The notes below the pieces were generated by a model. That model saw only the letters and a list, made by a program, of their open reading frames with translations. It ran no database searches and was not told where the DNA came from. From Streptomyces cinerochromogenes (GTDB lineage: Bacteria > Actinomycetota > Actinomycetes > Streptomycetales > Streptomycetaceae), in assembly GCF_014648635.1 (NCBI RefSeq), contig NZ_BMRM01000012.1, positions 1-64,000 of the forward strand: DNA of 64,000 bases. The letters are read 5' to 3'. The stretch's first letter is position 1, and every line of letters starts with the position of its first letter. This document shows, one piece after another, positions 34,508 through 43,839 of the stretch. Made by a program: the position numbers and the translations under genes.

Positions 34508-35005
34508 TCAGGCCGTGTACGGCTTGGCCTCCAGGATCCGCACCGAGGCCTTCTTGCCGTTCGGCAGCTCGTACTCCGCGTCCTCGCCGACCTTGTGGCC
34601 GATGACGCCCGCGCCGAGCGGGGACTGCGGGGAGTACGTCTCGATGTCGGCGCTCGCGTACTCGCGCGAGGCGAGCAGGAACGTCAGCGTGTCGTCCTCG
34701 TCACCGTCGAAGGCGATCGTGACGACCATGCCGGGGGCGACGGCACCGTCCGCGGCGGGCGCCTCGCCGACCTTGGCGTTCTCGAGGAGCTGGGTCAGCT
34801 GGCGCACGCGCAGCTCCTGCTTGCCCTGCTCCTCCTTGGCCGCGTGGTACCCGCCGTTCTCGCGCAGGTCGCCCTCCTCGCGCGCAGCCGCGATCTTGGC
34901 GGCGATCTCCGTGCGCGCAGGACCAGTAAGGTACTCAAGCTCTTCCTTGAGCTTGTCGTACGCCTCCTGGGTCAGCCAGGTGACGTTCTCGCTGGTCTGG
35001 GTCAC
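34508..35005 (-). CDS. greA: Transcription elongation factor GreA
   Basis: A 165-residue factor that rescues backtracked RNA polymerase by stimulating transcript cleavage. The N-terminal coiled coil contains AREEGDLRENGGYHAAKEEQ with the conserved acidic tip. The C-terminal FKBP-like domain contains SPLGAGVIGHKVGE. The start is the GTG at 35005 with GAGGAGC upstream, which is better supported than an ATG at 35041. The 202-base upstream gap ending at 35207 should hold its promoter. Confidence 0.94.
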   Translation of the reverse strand: MTQTSENVTWLTQEAYDKLKEELEYLTGPARTEIAAKIAAAREEGDLRENGGYHAAKEEQGKQELRVRQLTQLLENAKVGEAPAADGAVAPGMVVTIAFDGDEDDTLTFLLASREYASADIETYSPQSPLGAGVIGHKVGEDAEYELPNGKKASVRILEAKPYTA

Positions 35006-35207
35006 AGGGTGCTCCTCGTCGGTACTGGGGATACAAAGCATCGCCCTACCCAGAAGAATGTTCCCTCTCGGGTGGGCGAAACCACGAGCCTAACAATTCA
35101 ACGGCCCAAGGGGGAGGACATAAGCCACCAGAATTACATCAACGCAGGTCAGCGCCTACGCATTCCGGGTGAACCCGGGAGGTGTCACCCCCGGCCCGCA
35201 CCGCACC

Positions 35208-35606
35208 TCAGTCGGTGTGGCAGCCCAGCAGCTCGGCCGTCGTCCCCTTGGCCGTCGTACGCAGCGTGACCACCTTGTCGATCCGCGTGGCCTGCCCGGA
35301 GAAGCGGAAGTCGGCCCGGCCCACCTCGGCGCCGTCGGCCGCCTGGGACCGCACGGTGCAGTAGCCCGAGGCGCCGGCGTCCTTGTGGACCTCCAGGTGC
35401 ACCCGGACGGCGTCGTCGGACGCCTCGAAGGAGATGACCGCGGCGCTGATCTCGCTCTTCGCGACGTAGTGGTAGAAGAAGAAGCCGATCAGCGCGAGCA
35501 GGGCCGCGCCCAGCACCGCGCCGGCGATCCTGAGCCTGCGGTCGGCGCGCCGGTCCGAGGAACGGCCGTAGCGGCCCTCGGGCAGCCGCGTGCTCGCGGT
35601 ACTCAT
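35208..35606 (-). CDS. DUF4307 membrane protein
   Basis: A 132-residue protein with a basic head (about 15-27), one transmembrane helix (about 28-47, ending FFYHY) and an extracytoplasmic beta-rich domain with two cysteines (SGYCTV and LLGCHTD). That layout and its position between greA and mca match the DUF4307 family of actinobacteria. The role is unknown. It is divergent from mca. Confidence 0.85.
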   Translation of the reverse strand: MSTASTRLPEGRYGRSSDRRADRRLRIAGAVLGAALLALIGFFFYHYVAKSEISAAVISFEASDDAVRVHLEVHKDAGASGYCTVRSQAADGAEVGRADFRFSGQATRIDKVVTLRTTAKGTTAELLGCHTD

Positions 35607-35766
35607 GATCGTCCTCTCCGCGGAATTATTCGCCCCCCGATTCGGTCACTATAGAAGCCGCCCGCCCGCCACCCGACCACCGCCCCGCCACGACGTCCCT
35701 CCGGGACGACGCCGGTTTCATCGCAACCCGGAGGCACGGGGGCGCCGACTTACTGAGGATTGAGTC

Positions 35767-36648
35767 TTGACTGACCAGTTGCGACTGATGGCTGTTCACG
35801 CGCACCCCGACGACGAGTCGAGCAAGGGCGCGGCCACCATGGCGAAGTACGTGTCCGAGGGGGTGGACGTGCTGGTGGTGACCTGCACCGGCGGAGAGCG
35901 CGGATCCATCCTCAACCCGAAGCTGCAGGGCGACACCTACATCGAGGAGCACATCCACGAGGTCCGCCGCAAGGAGATGGACGAGGCCCGGGAGATCCTC
36001 GGCGTCAAGCAGGAGTGGCTCGGCTTCGTCGACTCCGGCCTGCCGGAGGGCGACCCGCTGCCGCCGCTGCCCGAGGGCTGCTTCGCCCTGGAGGACGTCG
36101 ACAAGGCGGCCGGCGAGCTGGTGAAGCAGATCCGCTCCTTCCGTCCGCAGGTGATCACCACCTACGACGAGAACGGCGGCTACCCGCACCCCGACCACAT
36201 CATGACCCACAAGATCTCCATGGTGGCGTTCGAGGGCGCGGCGGACACCGAGAAGTACCCCGAGGCCGAGTTCGGCCCCGCCTACCAGCCGCTGAAGCTC
36301 TACTACAACCAGGGCTTCAACCGCCCCCGCACCGAGGCGCTGCACCAGGCGATGCTCGACCGCGGCCTGGAGTCGCCGTACGGCGAATGGCTCAAGCGGT
36401 GGAACGAGATGGAGCGCACCGAGCGCACCCTGACCACGCACATCCCCTGCGCGGACTTCTTCGAGATCCGCGACAAGGCGCTGATCGCGCACGCCACCCA
36501 GATCGACCCGGACGGCGGCTGGTTCAAGGTGCCGCTGGAACTCCAGCGGGAGGTCTGGCCCACCGAGGAGTACGAGCTGGCGAAGTCTCTCGTGGACACC
36601 TCCATCCCCGAGGACGACCTCTTCGCGGGCATCCGGGACAATGCCTGA
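35767..36648 (+). CDS. mca: Mycothiol S-conjugate amidase
   Basis: Cleaves mycothiol S-conjugates to a mercapturic acid and GlcN-Ins, detoxifying electrophiles and antibiotics in actinobacteria. The 293-residue metalloamidase has zinc motif HPDDE (13-17) and a second His in YPHPDHIMTHKIS. The TTG at 35767 is the start; the frame immediately upstream is short. MshB is a paralog, but sequence and neighbourhood favour Mca. The next gene overlaps by 8 bases. Confidence 0.94.
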   Translation: MTDQLRLMAVHAHPDDESSKGAATMAKYVSEGVDVLVVTCTGGERGSILNPKLQGDTYIEEHIHEVRRKEMDEAREILGVKQEWLGFVDSGLPEGDPLPPLPEGCFALEDVDKAAGELVKQIRSFRPQVITTYDENGGYPHPDHIMTHKISMVAFEGAADTEKYPEAEFGPAYQPLKLYYNQGFNRPRTEALHQAMLDRGLESPYGEWLKRWNEMERTERTLTTHIPCADFFEIRDKALIAHATQIDPDGGWFKVPLELQREVWPTEEYELAKSLVDTSIPEDDLFAGIRDNA

Positions 36649-36889
36649 CATGAGCGCAAGCGTGAGCCTCGCAGTGACGCACCTGGTCCCCCTCGCCAAG
36701 GAGGTCGACCAGAACAAGGTCACCCCCGGAGTCCTCGGCTTCATCGTCTTCGCGGTGATGGCCCTGGCCGTGTGGGGCCTGATGAAGTCGATGAGCAAGC
36801 ACATGCAGAAGGTCGACTTCAAGGAGGCCCCGGACACCGAGGGCGAGAAGGCCGGGCAGAAGGCCGGCCCCTCGGCCCAGCGGGGCTGA
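36641..36889 (+). CDS. Small single-helix membrane protein coupled to mca
   Basis: An 82-residue protein with one transmembrane helix (about 28-48, VLGFIVFAVMALAVWGLM). It has a short extracellular head and a charged cytoplasmic tail rich in Lys and Glu. The ATG at 36641 overlaps the end of mca; a second ATG at 36650 starts just after that stop. The overlap suggests translational coupling. Function unknown. A terminator containing its stop follows. Confidence 0.75.
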   Translation: MPDMSASVSLAVTHLVPLAKEVDQNKVTPGVLGFIVFAVMALAVWGLMKSMSKHMQKVDFKEAPDTEGEKAGQKAGPSAQRG

Positions 36890-36908
36890 CCCGCGGCGGG
36901 TCAGCCCC
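36882..36908. terminator. Compact bidirectional terminator containing both stop codons
   Basis: 12-bp perfect stem GGGGCTGACCCG/CGGGTCAGCCCC with loop CGG. The TGA at 36887-36889 ends the membrane-protein gene in the left arm, and the complement in the right arm (36901-36903) ends the STAND ATPase. Confidence 0.85.
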
Positions 36909-39900
36909 CCGCCGGCACCGCCACCCCCATCACCTCCCGGGCGTGGCGGTCCGGAGTCATGCGCAGACGCCAGGCCTGCCAGCCGGCCTCCAGCTGGACG
37001 CCCCGCTCCAGCAGCAGGGCGTACGCCGGCACGTAGTCGCCCAGCTTCTCGTCCCGCAGCGGATGCGTGGCACGGGCCAGCTGGGCCAGCTCCTCCTGTG
37101 CGACCGCCGTGCCCACCTCCACCCCGCCCGGCGCCGCGTACGGCAGCAGGGTGCAGCGCAGGAAGCGGGCCCAGTCCTCGCCGCGCCGGTCGCCGTACGA
37201 CGAGAACAGGGTGAGCGCCTCGTCGCACAGCGTCAGCGCCTGCTGCGTGCGCGCGTTGCCCGCGTCCACCACCGCCAGCTCCAGGCAGGTCCAGGCCTCG
37301 CCATGGGCGACGCCGATCCGCTGGAAGTCGGCCCGCGCGTCGACCAGGAGCTGACGGGCGAACCCCGAGTTGCGCAGCGATCCGGTCTGCGCGGCCCGCT
37401 GGTCCCGGGTCGCCCGCGCCGAGTGGTGCCGGGCGCAGGCCAGGCCGTAGACGTCCCGCATCCGGGAGAACATCGTCCGGGACCGCTCCAGCTCGCGCAC
37501 CGCCTGGTCCAGCTCGCCGGTCTCCTCCAGCGCCTGCCCCAGGTAGTACAGCGTCCACGCCTCCCCGCGCGCGTCCTCGTTGTCCCGGTGCCGGGTCACC
37601 GCCCGGCGCAGCCCCTCCACGGCCGCCGGGGCGTCGCCGGCCACCAGCCGGGCCCGGGCCAGCTGGGTCAGCGCCCAGGCCTCACCGCGGGCGTCCTGCG
37701 TCCTGCCGTACCGCTCCAGGGCCGCCCGCAGCTCCGTCTCCGCGCGCGGTACGTCCCCCAGCCGCAGCGCCAGCTGCCCCAGCTGGAAGTGGGCCCAGGC
37801 CTCGCCGTGCACCGAGCCGCCCTCGCGGTGCAGGACCAGGGAGCGGGTGAGCAGGTCCAGCGCCTCCGCCAGCCGCGCCCGGTCCCGCTGCACGGCCGCC
37901 AGCGCGTGCATCGTCCACGCCCGGTCCGTCGCCAGCTCCGGCGCCTGCTGCAGGTCCAGCGACTCCTGGAGCCTGGCCGCGGCCTCGGTGAGGTTGCCCT
38001 GGTGGTGCAGCGTGATCCCGAGCGAGGTCAGGGCGCGGGCCGCACCCGCCTCGTGATGGGCCTCCCGGTACAGGTCCACCACCGAGGCCAGCGTGGTACG
38101 CGCCTTGTCCAGCTCGCCCAGCTGCCGGGCCGCGATACCGGTACGCCACTGCACCGAGCGCACCAGCAGGCCCTGGTCCACCGACTGCGCCAGCTCGCTG
38201 ATCTCACCCAGCCGGTACAGGTCCCCGCGCAGCAGGCAGTAGTCGCACAGCGCGCCCAGCAGGTTCAGCACCGCCGCCTGGTCCACGCCCTCGGCGTGCC
38301 GCAGGGCCGCCGTGATGAAGCTGGACTCGTCGTCCAGCCAGCGCAGCGCCTCGTCGAGCGAGGGGAAGCCGTGCGAGCCGAACTGGTTCGACCGTGTCGA
38401 CATGTTCCCGTCGACCAGGCGCAGCACCGCGTCGGCCAGCTCGGCGTAGTTCACGATCAGCCGTTCCTGCGCCGCCGCCCGCTCGGCCGGGTCCTCCTCG
38501 TCCAGCAGGCGGGCGTGCGCGAAGGCCCGCACCAGGTCGTGCAGCCGGTACCGGCTGCCGCGTACGTGGTCGATCAGGCCCGCCCGGGCGAGCGCCACCA
38601 GATGCCGGGTGGCCTCGGCCTCGTCGGTGGAGAGCAGCGCGGCCGCCGCGGCCGCGCCCAGCGACGCCCGGCCCGCCAGCGCGAGCCTCCGCAGCAGCCG
38701 GCGGGTGGGCTCCGGCTGGTCGGAGTAGCGCAGCCACAGCGCCCGCTCCACCGGCTCCACCGGGCCGTACGCTCCCAGGTCCGCGGCCAGCTGCCGGGGC
38801 GAGCGCGGGCCCAGCGCGGAGCCCGCGACCCGCAACGCCAGCGGCAGCCCCCCGCACAGCTCACGGACCTGCTCGGCCGACTCCGCGTCGTACGGCCCCG
38901 ACGCGTCCTGTGCCGCCGCGCCCAGCAGCTCCTCGGCGCCCGCCGCGTCCAGCGCCGGCACCGGCAGCTCGTGCACCCAGGCCGGCAGGTCGGCGGGCAG
39001 GTCGAGCGGGGCCCGTGCGGTGACCAGGACCAGGCTGTCGGACCGCTCCGGCACCAGGACGCGCACCTGCTCCGGGTCCGAGGCGTCGTCCAGCACGATC
39101 GTGACCGGCAGCCCGGTCAGATGCCGGTGGTACAGCTCGCCGAGCCGCTTGAGCTGCTGGTCGGGGGAGGACCGCTCCCGGAACAGCAGCTGCTCGCGGG
39201 GTGCGCCCAGCCGGTTGAGCAGGTGCAGCAGCGCGTCCCGGGTGGACAGCGGCGCCTCGTCCCGGCTGCCGCCGCGCAGATCGACCACGACCGCGCCCCG
39301 GAAGTGGTCCCGCAGCTCGTGCGCCGCGCGCACCGCGAGGGTGGTCCGGCCGGAGCCGGGCTCGCCGTGCAGCACGACCACCGTCGGCCGCGTCTCGGTG
39401 GCCGCACGGGCCGCCTGCGCCCACTGCCTGATCCGTCCCAGCTCCGCCCGACGCCCCGCGAAGAGGCCGTCGGCCGCCGGGAGCTGGCCGAACGACTGCT
39501 CCAGCACCGAACGCCTGCGGGCCGCCGCGCTCTTGTCCGCACCGCGCAGCGCCGGGCCGCCGCCGGTCTTCTTCGCGCCCGTGGAGGCGCTGAGGACCCG
39601 CTGCTGGTCGAGGAACGGGCGGATGCCCCGCACCTCCAGCGCCGTCAGCCACTGGAGCCGCAGCTGCTCCGGGCCGCCGGGCTGGCCGGCCGCGCCCGCG
39701 CGGTGGTGGGCGGCGGGCAGATGCGCACCGGCCACCTTCACCACCGTGGCCGCGGCGCCCACCACGGCGGCGGTGGCACCCGCACCGAGGGCCGTACCGG
39801 TACCGGTGCCCAGGGACAGGTCGGCCACGGCGGCGGCGACGGCGGCAACGGCCGCCACCAGCAGGGCCGTTCCGGCCCCCGCACGCGCGTACCGCTGGCC

Positions 39901-40107
39901 GAAGGTCAGCCGGCCGGCCTCCGCCTCGTCCAGCGCGCGGACGTAGGTCTCGTACTCCTCGCCGGCCGCCCCCGCCATCGCCTCCAGCGCACCGCGCGCC
40001 CGTGACAGCAGCACCTGGCCGTCGACCCGCCCGCCCGACCGCCGCACCTCCTCCTCGACGGCCCGCACCAGCAACCGCTCGGCTTCCGCCCGATGACCGT
40101 CCCGCAT
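36901..40107 (-). CDS. Giant STAND-type NTPase with membrane hairpin and TPRs
   Basis: A 1,068-residue protein. Residues about 72-127 form an Ala/Gly/Val-rich hydrophobic pair of segments with a short loop, likely membrane-inserted. The NB-ARC-like ATPase follows, with P-loop HGEPGSGRTTL (247-257) and kinase-2 strand VTIVLDDASD at about 310-320. A winged-helix-like segment (LHDLVRAFAHARLL) and about ten TPR-like repeats then run to the C-terminus (each with EAW or ARGEAW). Unlike AfsR it lacks an N-terminal SARP DNA-binding domain. Such proteins act as inducible signal switches, so the role is inferred. The ATG at 40107 follows GGAGGGGGAC. Confidence 0.82.
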   Translation of the reverse strand: MRDGHRAEAERLLVRAVEEEVRRSGGRVDGQVLLSRARGALEAMAGAAGEEYETYVRALDEAEAGRLTFGQRYARAGAGTALLVAAVAAVAAAVADLSLGTGTGTALGAGATAAVVGAAATVVKVAGAHLPAAHHRAGAAGQPGGPEQLRLQWLTALEVRGIRPFLDQQRVLSASTGAKKTGGGPALRGADKSAAARRRSVLEQSFGQLPAADGLFAGRRAELGRIRQWAQAARAATETRPTVVVLHGEPGSGRTTLAVRAAHELRDHFRGAVVVDLRGGSRDEAPLSTRDALLHLLNRLGAPREQLLFRERSSPDQQLKRLGELYHRHLTGLPVTIVLDDASDPEQVRVLVPERSDSLVLVTARAPLDLPADLPAWVHELPVPALDAAGAEELLGAAAQDASGPYDAESAEQVRELCGGLPLALRVAGSALGPRSPRQLAADLGAYGPVEPVERALWLRYSDQPEPTRRLLRRLALAGRASLGAAAAAALLSTDEAEATRHLVALARAGLIDHVRGSRYRLHDLVRAFAHARLLDEEDPAERAAAQERLIVNYAELADAVLRLVDGNMSTRSNQFGSHGFPSLDEALRWLDDESSFITAALRHAEGVDQAAVLNLLGALCDYCLLRGDLYRLGEISELAQSVDQGLLVRSVQWRTGIAARQLGELDKARTTLASVVDLYREAHHEAGAARALTSLGITLHHQGNLTEAAARLQESLDLQQAPELATDRAWTMHALAAVQRDRARLAEALDLLTRSLVLHREGGSVHGEAWAHFQLGQLALRLGDVPRAETELRAALERYGRTQDARGEAWALTQLARARLVAGDAPAAVEGLRRAVTRHRDNEDARGEAWTLYYLGQALEETGELDQAVRELERSRTMFSRMRDVYGLACARHHSARATRDQRAAQTGSLRNSGFARQLLVDARADFQRIGVAHGEAWTCLELAVVDAGNARTQQALTLCDEALTLFSSYGDRRGEDWARFLRCTLLPYAAPGGVEVGTAVAQEELAQLARATHPLRDEKLGDYVPAYALLLERGVQLEAGWQAWRLRMTPDRHAREVMGVAVPAGG

Positions 40108-40139
40108 GTCCCGTCCCCCTCCGGCGGCAACTCCGTTGC

Positions 40140-40622
40140 CTACGAGTGTCCTTCGGGGGAGGCGGGAGCGCGAGGGGGTGACGACCCGGGGGATGTGGGG
40201 GAAGTGTGCCGGGACCGCGCCCATGGGGACTCCACGCGTCCGGCCCCCTTCGCCAGGGCCAGCGCCACGCACACCCCCGCCACCGCCCCCTCCGCCACCG
40301 CGCAGGCGAGGGCCTGGAGGAGGGCGGTGGTCGTGTGGGCGGTGGTGATGTCGAACCAGGCGTCCAGGACCGCGACGCTGGCCGTCGCCGAGGCGGTGAG
40401 GCGGGAGCGGGGGTCGCCACGCAGGCCCAGGACGGCCGTGGCGGCGCAGCCGGCCGCCAGGAGGACGTCCAGGCCGATCCAGGCCAGGGACCAGTGGTGC
40501 ACCCGGGTGCTGCCGGGCAGGGTCACGGCCAGCACCGCCATCCACGGCACCAGCAGGACCGCTGCCGCTCCCAGCAGGATCAGCGTCCACTTCCTCGTCC
40601 CCTTCACCCCGGGCCCCCTCAT
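40140..40622 (-). CDS. Small four-helix membrane protein upstream of the STAND gene
   Basis: A 160-residue protein (from ATG 40622). Hydrophobic segments are at about 12-32, 40-60, 75-92 and 100-125, and the C-terminal tail is basic and Pro/Ser-rich. GTG starts at 40664 and 40631 are alternatives. It runs in the same direction as the STAND gene, 32 bases before it, so they may be co-transcribed. A palindrome at 40672-40689 lies upstream, near the divergent ArsR-type gene. Function unknown. Confidence 0.65.
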   Translation of the reverse strand: MRGPGVKGTRKWTLILLGAAAVLLVPWMAVLAVTLPGSTRVHHWSLAWIGLDVLLAAGCAATAVLGLRGDPRSRLTASATASVAVLDAWFDITTAHTTTALLQALACAVAEGAVAGVCVALALAKGAGRVESPWARSRHTSPTSPGSSPPRAPASPEGHS

Positions 40623-40671
40623 CGCCGTCACGAACCGCCGCGTACCCAACCCGACTGCCCCCACCGTAGAC

Positions 40672-40689
40672 TGCAGAGAAAACTCTGCA
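40672..40689. promoter_or_regulatory. Perfect palindrome, likely ArsR-type operator
   Basis: TGCAGAG and its complement CTCTGCA separated by AAAA: 18 bases of perfect dyad symmetry. It lies between the divergent membrane-protein gene and the ArsR-type regulator at 40766. Confidence 0.6.
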
Positions 40690-40706
40690 AAGAAAATTCG
40701 GCGGAT

Positions 40707-40746
40707 CTCAGGGATGTCTCAGGGTGGCTCAGGGATGTCAGGGGTG
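40707..40746 (+). repeat. Direct CTCAGGG repeats upstream of the ArsR-type gene
   Basis: CTCAGGGATGT (40707-40717), CTCAGGGTGG (40718-40727), CTCAGGGATGT (40728-40738) and CAGGGGTG occur in tandem at 10-11 base spacing, within 20-60 bases of the start. One-turn spacing suggests a multi-site operator. Confidence 0.55.
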
Positions 40747-40765
40747 CGCGCGTTACCGTGAGCCC

Positions 40766-41401
40766 ATGACCGACGGCCTGCCCGAGATGACCAGCCTGGA
40801 GCGCACCGCTCTCTACAAGTCCCTCGGCAATCCGCTGCGCCGCCGAATCCTCGACTACCTCGGCCGGCACGGCGAGGCGAACTCGACCGTGCTCGCCCGC
40901 GAACTCGGCGAGAGTTCCGGTACCACCAGCTACCACCTGCGCAAACTCGCCGAGCAGCGGCTCATCGAGGAGATCCCGGAGAAGTCCGGCGGGCGGGAGC
41001 GGTGGTGGCGGGTACTGCCCTTCCGGCACACCACGCCCGACCCGGCCACCATGGCCCCGGAGGAGTACACGGCGGCCGTCGAGCTGGCCCACCTGAAGAT
41101 CGAGTTCGACACCGCGCTGTACCGCCGGGCCCATCTGGAGTACCGGGGTCCCGAGGGCTGGGCGCAGGTGCAGCGTCACGGCGCCTGGATGACCAGGGAG
41201 GAACTGCTCGCCTTCATGCGGGAGTACCACGCCCTGCTGGAGCGGTACAGCCACGCGCGTGACGAGGCGCCGGACGGGGCGCGCTCGGTCCTCATGCGCT
41301 TCTACGCCGTCCCCGAACTCGCGGACGAGCGGGTGGACGAGAAGAGCCGGCAGGCGGTCCTGCGGCAGGATGGGGTTCATGGCGAACCGACTGGCCCATG
41401 A
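40766..41401 (+). CDS. ArsR-type winged-helix regulator
   Basis: A 211-residue protein. The N-terminal winged helix reads [20 protein letters not shown], then [20 protein letters not shown] and [10 protein letters not shown], an ArsR/SmtB-type DNA-binding domain. No classical metal-binding CxC motif is present; the C-terminal half (about 95-211) may sense something else. The ATG at 40766 is chosen. It overlaps the YyaL-like gene by 23 bases, so the two are probably translated together. It is divergent from a membrane-protein gene with a palindrome between. Confidence 0.87.
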   Translation: MTDGLPEMTSLERTALYKSLGNPLRRRILDYLGRHGEANSTVLARELGESSGTTSYHLRKLAEQRLIEEIPEKSGGRERWWRVLPFRHTTPDPATMAPEEYTAAVELAHLKIEFDTALYRRAHLEYRGPEGWAQVQRHGAWMTREELLAFMREYHALLERYSHARDEAPDGARSVLMRFYAVPELADERVDEKSRQAVLRQDGVHGEPTGP

Positions 41402-43412
41402 GACGTCCCCGTACCTGCTCCAGCACGCGGACAACCCCGTCGACTGGTGGCCGTGGTCCGGTGAGGCCTTCGAGGAGGCCCGCAGGACCGGGCGGCCCGT
41501 GCTGCTGAGCGTCGGATACAGCAGCTGTCACTGGTGCCATGTCATGGCGCACGAGTCCTTCGAGGACCAGGCCACCGCCGACTACCTCAACGAGCACTTC
41601 GTCAGCGTCAAGGTCGACCGCGAGGAGCGGCCGGACGTGGACGCCGTCTACATGGAGGCCGTACAGGCCGCCACCGGACAGGGCGGCTGGCCCATGACCG
41701 TCTTCCTCACCCCGGATGCCGAGCCGTTCTACTTCGGCACCTACTTCCCGCCCGCCCCCCGGCACGGCATGCCGTCCTTCCGGCAGGTGCTGGAAGGGGT
41801 GCAGCAGGCCTGGACCACCCGTCACGACGAGGTCGCCGAGGTCGCCGGGAAGATCGTCCGGGACCTGTCCCAGCGGGAGATGGTCCGGCATGCCGCCGAG
41901 GCGCCCGGTGAGGCGGAACTCGTGCAGGCGCTGCTCGGGCTCACCCGTGAGTACGACCCGCAGCGCGGCGGATTCGGCGGCGCGCCGAAGTTCCCGCCGT
42001 CCATGGTGCTGGAGTTCCTGCTGCGGCACCACGCGCGAACCGGTGCCGAGGGCGCCCTCCAGATGGCGCAGGACACCTGCGAGCGGATGGCCCGGGGCGG
42101 GATCTACGACCAGCTCGGCGGCGGGTTCGCCCGGTACTCCGTCGACCGTGACTGGATCGTGCCCCATTTCGAGAAGATGCTGTACGACAACGCCCTTCTG
42201 TGCCGGGTGTACGCCCACCTGTGGCGGGCCACGGGGTCGGATCTCGCCCGGCGGGTCGCGCTGGAGACGGCCGACTTCCTCGTGCGGGAACTGCGCACGG
42301 CGGAAGGAGGGTTCGCCTCCGCGCTCGATGCCGACAGCGACGACGGCAGCGGGCGGCACGTGGAGGGGGCGTACTACGTCTGGACGCCCGCACAGCTTCG
42401 GGAGGTGCTCGGCGACGACGCCGAACTCGCCGCCCAGTACTTCGGCGTGACCGAGGAGGGCACCTTCGAGCACGGGCAGTCCGTCCTCCAGCTCCCGCAG
42501 ACGGAAGGTGTGTTCGACGCCGAGAAGGTCGCGTCCGTCAGGCAGAGGCTGCTCGACGCGCGCACGCGGCGGCCCGCGCCCGGCCGGGACGACAAGGTCG
42601 TCGCCGCCTGGAACGGACTCGCCGTCGCCGCGCTCGCCGAGACCGGTGCCTACTTCGACCGGCCCGACCTGACCGAGGCCGCCCTCGGCGCCGCCGACCT
42701 GCTCGTCCGCGTCCACCTGGACGAACATGCCCGGCTCGCCCGCACCAGCAAGGACGGCCGGGTCGGCCCCAACGCCGGTGTGCTGGAGGACTACGCCGAC
42801 GTCGCCGAGGGCTTCCTCGCGCTCGCCTCGGTGACCGGCGAGGGCGTCTGGCTCGACTTCGCCGGACTCCTCCTCGACCAGGTCCTCGCCCGCTTCACCG
42901 ACCCCGCGACCGGCGCGCTGTACGACACCGCGTCCGACGCCGAGCCGCTCATCCGCCGCCCCCAGGACCCCACCGACAACGCCGTACCCTCCGGCTGGAC
43001 CGCCGCGGCGGGAGCGCTGCTGGGCTATGCCGCCCACACCGGCTCCGAGACCCACCGGACCGCCGCCGAGCGGGCGCTCGGGGTCGTGAAGACGCTCGGA
43101 CCGCGGGTGCCCCGGTTCATCGGGTGGGGGCTCGCCGTCGCCGAGGCGCTGCACGACGGGCCGCGCGAGGTGGCGGTCGTCGGACCCGCCCCGACCGACG
43201 GGCGGACGGCCGCCCTGCACCGTACGGCGCTGCTGGGCACCGCCCCGGGCGCCGTCGTCGCCTGCGGCACTCCGGACAGCGACGAGTTCCCGCTGCTCGC
43301 CGACCGCGCCCTCATCGACGGCGCCCCCGCCGCGTACGTCTGCCGGGGCTTCGTCTGCGACCTGCCGACCACGGACCCGGCGGCCCTGAGGACACGGCTG
43401 GCCAGGCCCTGA
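41379..43412 (+). CDS. YyaL-like protein: thioredoxin domain plus (alpha/alpha)6 epimerase-like domain
   Basis: A 677-residue cytosolic protein. A thioredoxin-like domain at about residues 1-165 carries the CxxC motif CHWC (50-53) in [15 protein letters not shown] large alpha/alpha barrel follows, resembling N-acylglucosamine 2-epimerases ([20 protein letters not shown]). This is the DUF255/YyaL (spermatogenesis-associated 20-like) family, whose substrate is unknown. The ATG at 41379 follows AGGATGGGG; an in-frame ATG at 41370 is possible. The shared start region suggests coupling to the ArsR-type gene. Confidence 0.9.
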   Translation: MANRLAHETSPYLLQHADNPVDWWPWSGEAFEEARRTGRPVLLSVGYSSCHWCHVMAHESFEDQATADYLNEHFVSVKVDREERPDVDAVYMEAVQAATGQGGWPMTVFLTPDAEPFYFGTYFPPAPRHGMPSFRQVLEGVQQAWTTRHDEVAEVAGKIVRDLSQREMVRHAAEAPGEAELVQALLGLTREYDPQRGGFGGAPKFPPSMVLEFLLRHHARTGAEGALQMAQDTCERMARGGIYDQLGGGFARYSVDRDWIVPHFEKMLYDNALLCRVYAHLWRATGSDLARRVALETADFLVRELRTAEGGFASALDADSDDGSGRHVEGAYYVWTPAQLREVLGDDAELAAQYFGVTEEGTFEHGQSVLQLPQTEGVFDAEKVASVRQRLLDARTRRPAPGRDDKVVAAWNGLAVAALAETGAYFDRPDLTEAALGAADLLVRVHLDEHARLARTSKDGRVGPNAGVLEDYADVAEGFLALASVTGEGVWLDFAGLLLDQVLARFTDPATGALYDTASDAEPLIRRPQDPTDNAVPSGWTAAAGALLGYAAHTGSETHRTAAERALGVVKTLGPRVPRFIGWGLAVAEALHDGPREVAVVGPAPTDGRTAALHRTALLGTAPGAVVACGTPDSDEFPLLADRALIDGAPAAYVCRGFVCDLPTTDPAALRTRLARP

Positions 43413-43462
43413 CCGGGCCCCCGGCCGCGACGGGGACGGCACCGCCTGCGGGAAGGGGGACG

Positions 43463-43792
43463 TCAGGCGTAGCTGAGGATCAGCGCGGCCAGCAGCAGCT
43501 GGGCGCCCCACTGGACCAGTACGGCCCCGACCCTGGCGCCCGCCCACCGGGTTCGGGGCCACGCCAGCACGGCCGCACCGGCCACGAGCGAGGTCCAGAA
43601 ACTGCCGTACAGCAGCTGGTCGGGCACCGGGGAGCAGTCCTGGCCGTAGGCGAGGCACCTGCCGGCCCGCTCGCTGGTGAAGGCCACGAGCGCGCAGAAG
43701 ACCACCACCGGCAGGAGCAGCCCGAGCCCCCACCCCGCTGCCACGCGGACGTCGTCCCGCACCCGGTCGTCGGTCGTCCGAGCCGTGTTCAT
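43463..43792 (-). CDS. Small three-helix membrane protein
   Basis: A 109-residue protein with hydrophobic helices at about 18-38, 60-80 and 85-107. A loop with two Cys (RCLAYGQDC) follows helix 1. I do not recognise the family. The ATG at 43792 lies 47 bases from the end of the next gene upstream on the same strand (43840-44562). Function unknown. Confidence 0.7.
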   Translation of the reverse strand: MNTARTTDDRVRDDVRVAAGWGLGLLLPVVVFCALVAFTSERAGRCLAYGQDCSPVPDQLLYGSFWTSLVAGAAVLAWPRTRWAGARVGAVLVQWGAQLLLAALILSYA

Positions 43793-43839
43793 GCCCCCAG
43801 CAAACCCGCGGGCCGGGTCCTGCGGATCGGCCGGCGTAC

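Noticed and set aside
41292-43733. A long minus-strand frame across the YyaL-like gene.
   Set aside because: No motif and composition is that of an antisense shadow; the plus-strand protein is convincing.
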